Shown: positions 61,053 through 64,000 of the stretch, piece after piece
Numbering within the stretch: the stretch's first letter is position 1
How the letters are laid out: every line of letters starts with the position of its first letter
Assembly (NCBI GenBank): GCA_964601265.1
Contig: CAZRMT010000002.1
Coordinates: forward strand, 11,677-75,676
DNA length: 64,000 bases
From: UBA4675 sp964601265
GTDB lineage: Bacteria > Bacillota > Clostridia > Christensenellales > Borkfalkiaceae
Direction: 5' to 3'
Notes under the pieces: model-generated
Databases searched by the model: none
What the model saw: the letters and a program-made list of their open reading frames with translations, nothing else
Told to the model about the DNA's origin: nothing
Program-made: the position numbers and the translations under genes

Positions 61053-64000
61053 ATGGAAAACGCTCAACCAAAAGCCACTACAAAAGGAGTTTTTGATAAA
61101 ATAATAAATAAATTCGGGATGTACGTCTTATTCGTCGCAATGGTTTTCGTACTATTCTTTTTCTTACTAAAGGAATACGGCGCTTATCCGTTTGGAGATT
61201 ACACCATTGCAAACTACGACTATTTAGCTCAAATAGCTCCCTGCCTCGAAAACTTTTTTTACTTTTTAGAAGGTAAAACTTCACTTTTCTACGTTAAAAA
61301 TTCGCTAGGCGGAGTGGACATGTTCCAATCCATTTGCTTTATGTTCCTATCCCCGTTCACGTTTATAATTTTACTGTTCGGAAAGGGACATACCTATCAC
61401 GCAATGAGTTTTATTTTACCGCTTAAAATTTCTTGCATAGGTTGTTCGGCGTTGTTTTATATCAAAAAAAGATTTCCTAAAATAAATTCCGTAACGGCAT
61501 TCGTAATAGCGACGTTATACAGCGTATGCGGTTACGTGGGAACTTCCAACACTTATATCAACTGGATGGATTTTTTAATCTATTTTCCGTTAGTAGCATT
61601 AGGATTTAAACGACTTATAGACACAAGAAAAATAAAACTCCACGCAATACTTACAACGTGTATGATTTACACTTGTTTTTCAATAAGTTGTTTTTCGTTG
61701 CTTTTAATTTTCCCGATTTACTTCGTGTATATTTATATCGTCGTGGAAAAAGATAAACGCAAAGAAAAAATGACCGATACGATAGTAAGCTTGCTTTATG
61801 CGATAATTGCGTCTTTACCCGTTTTGGTTCCCGTTTTAATATCTTCTTCTCATTCGTCGAGAAACGTAAGTTTATTCGGAAAACTTAACGACAGTATTTC
61901 TAACGACGTAGACCACACGTTTGTAAAACTCACCTATATATTCGCCGACACCTTTTTGCTTATATTCGGCATTTTGGCAATCGTTAAAAACCGTAAAACG
62001 AAACTCGGAAAATTTTTAATAGTCGGCGAATTGATAATTCTTGCCCCCATTTTAATAGACGGAAGCTGTTATTTACTCAACGCAGGCTCTTATAACCATT
62101 ACGCAATGCGATTCGGCTTTTTAAACGGATTTGCTTCTATGTATACTTGCTGTCTATACTTTGAAAATACGGATTTTTCAAAATCAATAGACTATATAGA
62201 ACCCGCACCCACCCCCGAGCCAACCGAAGACGACGAGGGAAAAAAGAAACAACTCACCTTTAAAGAAACGCTTTGTTCGTATAAACCCGTTAAAATTTTT
62301 CTTGCAAACCTAAAAAATAAAAAGTTTTATTTTTCGCTAATAGCGATTGCGTTATTTACCTTTATTACTTGTTATTACACCTACTATTTAAAAGTTATTT
62401 TCGATAACGCAAACGGTTTATATACCGTAGTCGACACCGACAGAAGCGACCACAACTTCACCTCGCACTACGCTCATTCGGAAGGCGGTTATAACGTTAT
62501 AATGTGGGTATTTTTACTTGCGTTGATTTTAGCCGTTTTTGCGATAATTCTTGCAAAAAAGAAAATCGTTTACCCGAAAGTTCTTGCCGTTATTTTATGC
62601 GTTTTCGCAATAGGACAATCGACTTTTATATACGGAACGCTTATAGACGGCAATTTATCGGGACTAAGTAATTACGACGTCGTGGACACAATGATAGATT
62701 GCCTTGAAAAAAACGAAGAAGATTATCCGTATTACAGAGTTGCGGACTATAAAGGTTACGTTTCGTCCAACGTGGGTTACGTTAAAAATATTAAAGTCTT
62801 TTCCGCTTTTTCTTCCAACGTGGATATAGCGAATTTTAACACCGCGTATAATTTAAATTACATTTCCCACGCAGGCGGTTGCGTAGGCGTGGACAGCGGT
62901 AACAAATCCTTTTTCGGCAGTTGTTTACTCGGCTCTAGATATATGCTGATTCGCAAAAGCGACAATCAGGCAGAAAAAGAAGAAACGAAAAGCGACGGAA
63001 CTAAAGTAATGAAAAAGCAAAATACTCCGATAAATATGGATTATTTTGTTCCGTATTGTGTAGACGGCACGGCGTACACCATAAACGATACGTGGCAAGT
63101 TTACGAAAACCGTTACGCCTTGCCTACTTGTTTCACCTTTACCTTTACGGCAGACCAAATTCCCGACAACCTCAACACGGACGATTGGTTTGAAAGTATG
63201 CAAAGTCTTTTCACTTTTTTAGGCGGAGAAGGGAAACTATTTACCGAATGTGAAGTCAACGTTAAAGAAGATAAAGGAGTTTTTCAAATTCAATCGCCGA
63301 TTAACTACGAAGGAGAATACTTTGTAAAACTCGATTTCCCGTCTGACTACGAAATAACGATAGGCGGTTCCGTTTTAGAAAGCAATAAGTATACTTACGG
63401 TTATAGCATAGAAAACAAAGGTTATCACTGGCCTTCAACAATTGATTGTACAAATAAAAAGCTTGACGTCGACACGATAAAAGCTCACGTTTCGTGTATG
63501 ATTATCGAGCCTCAAAAAATGAAAACTTTACACGACAACGCAACGGCTTGCATGGTTCGTTACAAAGAAACGAAAACGGGCGTTAATTTTACAATTGATA
63601 ACGCATCAGATAACGAATACGTATTTTTATCGAACGTCGTTTTGAGCGCAAGCAAGGTTACAATTAACGGCAAACAAGCGGAATTTATCGAAAATAAAGC
63701 GGGGCTTATGATTTTTAAACTGAAAGAAGGTAAAAACGTAGTGGAAACTTCTTACACTTCCCCCTATCCCTTTGTAGCGCTTGCTTGCGCCGTCGTATCG
63801 GCGTTGCTAATAATAGGACTAACCCTTTTAAGAAGAAAAACGAAATTCCTGCAAAACGGCAAAACTCAAGCGTTTTTGTATTATGCGTCTTTAGCCCTAA
63901 CCGTGATATTGGTTGCGTTCTTTATAATATTCCCGTTGATTTTATTTATACAAAAATCATTCCTTAATATAAATTTAGGAAGAGTTATTTCAAAACTATA
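61053..64000 (+). CDS. YfhO-like large membrane protein, 3' end beyond window
   Basis: An open frame runs from ATG 61053 to the window edge, about 982 residues without a stop. About ten or more membrane segments alternate with outside loops, with family-like words YPFGDYTIANYDYLAQ, FYVKNSLGGVDMFQS and NYDVVDTMIDCLEKN. These resemble the YfhO family (GT-C-like proteins proposed to glycosylate lipoteichoic acid or other polymers). A late soluble beta-rich part (about 660-890) is followed by more membrane segments. It is divergent from the sugar-dehydratase operon, supporting a role in surface glycans. Confidence 0.8.
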   Translation, partial: MENAQPKATTKGVFDKIINKFGMYVLFVAMVFVLFFFLLKEYGAYPFGDYTIANYDYLAQIAPCLENFFYFLEGKTSLFYVKNSLGGVDMFQSICFMFLSPFTFIILLFGKGHTYHAMSFILPLKISCIGCSALFYIKKRFPKINSVTAFVIATLYSVCGYVGTSNTYINWMDFLIYFPLVALGFKRLIDTRKIKLHAILTTCMIYTCFSISCFSLLLIFPIYFVYIYIVVEKDKRKEKMTDTIVSLLYAIIASLPVLVPVLISSSHSSRNVSLFGKLNDSISNDVDHTFVKLTYIFADTFLLIFGILAIVKNRKTKLGKFLIVGELIILAPILIDGSCYLLNAGSYNHYAMRFGFLNGFASMYTCCLYFENTDFSKSIDYIEPAPTPEPTEDDEGKKKQLTFKETLCSYKPVKIFLANLKNKKFYFSLIAIALFTFITCYYTYYLKVIFDNANGLYTVVDTDRSDHNFTSHYAHSEGGYNVIMWVFLLALILAVFAIILAKKKIVYPKVLAVILCVFAIGQSTFIYGTLIDGNLSGLSNYDVVDTMIDCLEKNEEDYPYYRVADYKGYVSSNVGYVKNIKVFSAFSSNVDIANFNTAYNLNYISHAGGCVGVDSGNKSFFGSCLLGSRYMLIRKSDNQAEKEETKSDGTKVMKKQNTPINMDYFVPYCVDGTAYTINDTWQVYENRYALPTCFTFTFTADQIPDNLNTDDWFESMQSLFTFLGGEGKLFTECEVNVKEDKGVFQIQSPINYEGEYFVKLDFPSDYEITIGGSVLESNKYTYGYSIENKGYHWPSTIDCTNKKLDVDTIKAHVSCMIIEPQKMKTLHDNATACMVRYKETKTGVNFTIDNASDNEYVFLSNVVLSASKVTINGKQAEFIENKAGLMIFKLKEGKNVVETSYTSPYPFVALACAVVSALLIIGLTLLRRKTKFLQNGKTQAFLYYASLALTVILVAFFIIFPLILFIQKSFLNINLGRVISKL

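Noticed and set aside
1..64000. CRISPR arrays, tRNA, rRNA, IS transposases and prophage genes
   Set aside because: None was recognised: no regular direct repeats with spacers, no tRNA cloverleaf and no transposase or phage-type protein among the frames.

Overview
The window looks like a chromosomal segment of a low-to-moderate GC Firmicute, most likely an uncultured gut clostridium. Evidence: strong AGGAGG-type ribosome binding sites, sigma-A promoters with 17-base spacers, WhiA, ClpX/ClpP/trigger factor, RqcH, a eukaryote-type ProRS, class II CCA enzyme and lipobox-bearing surface proteins. No rRNA, tRNA, CRISPR array, IS or prophage was recognised. Exact taxonomy cannot be settled from the sequence.

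Layout. 1-4027: a partial secreted lipoprotein with an InlB-type repeat, divergent from an ArsR-type regulator with an unusual C-terminal domain. 4114-5647: two unknown small membrane proteins and rplS. 5837-9300: a cobalamin riboswitch, a DUF4430 lipoprotein and an ECF S-component (B12 uptake), then metY and metA. 9323-16655: a seven-gene minus-strand operon (SDR, thyA, folA, CvpA-like, polA, coaE, lytic transglycosylase). 16701-16839: a highly structured non-coding element. 17074-22378: a cupin-HTH regulator and potABCD. 22492-29371: ansA, M16 peptidase, a degenerate deacetylase, whiA, PHP phosphatase, murB, an orphan solute-binding protein and HU. 29518-37384: proS, CPBP protease, membrane protein, mnmE, cca, uvrC. 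37549-40755: clpX, clpP, tig, with rqcH divergent. 42630-48801: a three-gene secreted operon (two InlB/LamG-like lipoproteins and a LamG-calcineurin phosphoesterase) divergent from a second ArsR-type regulator paralogous to the first. 48840-54528: lon, engB, feoA, feoB, rluA. 54648-56750: an NAD synthetase with an N-terminal HTH. 56841-64000: surface-polysaccharide genes (two 4,6-dehydratases, UDP-HexNAc 2-epimerase) and a partial YfhO-like membrane protein.

The most interesting signals are: (1) two paralogous ArsR-family regulators sharing a C-terminal beta-rich domain I cannot name, each divergent from genes for secreted InlB/LamG-like proteins, with inverted repeats over both promoters at the first locus; (2) an XRE-type HTH fused to glutamine-dependent NAD synthetase, with the start codon fixed by a strong ribosome binding site; (3) the clustered hairpins at 16701-16839; (4) the B12 riboswitch-DUF4430-ECF set directly upstream of methionine genes; (5) several key-residue departures (NodB-like protein with no catalytic motifs, FeoB without a clear G4 motif, RqcH with Glu97-Arg98).
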